This document shows positions 5,178-5,399 of a stretch of 5,399 nt of DNA, in pieces. The position numbers were made by a program, and so were the translations under genes. The stretch comes from Candidatus Margulisiibacteriota bacterium (GTDB lineage Bacteria > Margulisbacteria > WOR-1 > O2-12-FULL-45-9), in the NCBI GenBank assembly GCA_028714935.1, contig JAQTLJ010000090.1:1-5399 (forward strand), in the 5' to 3' direction. The notes under the pieces are model-generated. The model was not told where the DNA came from and searched no databases. It saw nothing but the letters and a program-made list of their open reading frames with translations. The stretch's first letter is position 1. Every line of letters starts with the position of its first letter.

Positions 5178-5399
5178 GAACATCCTGGAATCGCTCCTGT
5201 TTGTCGCGCGCAAACCTTTGACCCCTGAAGAGATCGCGCAGGCGATGGGCGAAGGCGTTTCCGCAGAAGCGATCACGACTCTGCTGGAAGAGCTGCTGCG
5301 GGATTATGAGGGGAAAGGGATAAACATCATCAAAGTTGCCGGCGGATACCTGATGGGGACCAGTCCGGAGAACGCCGATTATGTTTACAACTTGCTGCA
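5140..5399 (+). CDS. scpB: segregation and condensation protein B, N-terminal part (cut by window edge)
   Basis: ScpB dimerises and binds the ScpA linker in the SMC-ScpAB condensin. Only 86 codons are in the window and the frame is open to the right edge. The translation MMEFPVQQLNTIKNILESLLFVARKPLTPEEIA... fits the first winged-helix domain: an ILESLLFVA-type helix followed by [KE]PLT.EE[IL]A, then a LLEELLRDYEGKGINIIKVAGGYLM segment that matches the conserved strand-turn with GG[YF]. A complete ScpB is usually about 170-200 residues, so roughly half is missing. It begins 38 nt inside scpA, with AAAGGA at 5128-5133. The scpA-scpB order is the usual bacterial one. Confidence 0.93.
   Translation, partial: MMEFPVQQLNTIKNILESLLFVARKPLTPEEIAQAMGEGVSAEAITTLLEELLRDYEGKGINIIKVAGGYLMGTSPENADYVYNLL

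Overview
The window is a compact stretch of bacterial housekeeping DNA, all on the + strand. It begins with two threonine tRNA genes. These are followed by a tightly packed run of six protein genes: an MBL-fold hydrolase, holA, a class B penicillin-binding protein, trpS, scpA and the 5' part of scpB. Gaps between the protein genes are 13 nt or less and three junctions overlap, so the block is probably one operon continuing past the right edge. I see no mobile element, CRISPR array, phage gene or defence system, and no convincing intrinsic terminator.

Organism: a bacterium, shown by holA, SMC-ScpAB components, a bacterial-type class B PBP and Shine-Dalgarno-like sites. Base composition looks balanced, near 50% G+C by eye. 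The set matches no model organism I recognise. TrpRS carries a four-cysteine pattern like that of Thermotoga maritima TrpRS, and the PBP lies outside any visible dcw cluster. An uncultured or deep-branching phylum is possible, but I cannot place it.

Layout: 38-110 is tRNA-Thr(UGU), with mispaired anticodon and D stems. 111-243 is a spacer that holds an extended -10 promoter at 218-226. 244-316 is tRNA-Thr(CGU). 343-897 is an MBL-fold hydrolase, 890-1822 holA, 1824-3410 an FtsI/PBP2-like transpeptidase, 3424-4404 trpS, 4401-5177 scpA and 5140 to the edge scpB.

The genes cover translation (threonine tRNAs, TrpRS), replication (clamp-loader delta), septal or elongation peptidoglycan synthesis (PBP) and chromosome condensation and segregation (ScpA/ScpB). 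They look like a growth-linked operon rather than one pathway. The best leads are the degenerate tRNA-Thr(UGU), the apparent tRNA-mRNA co-transcription and the predicted Fe-S site in TrpRS. I found no evidence of a wholly new system.
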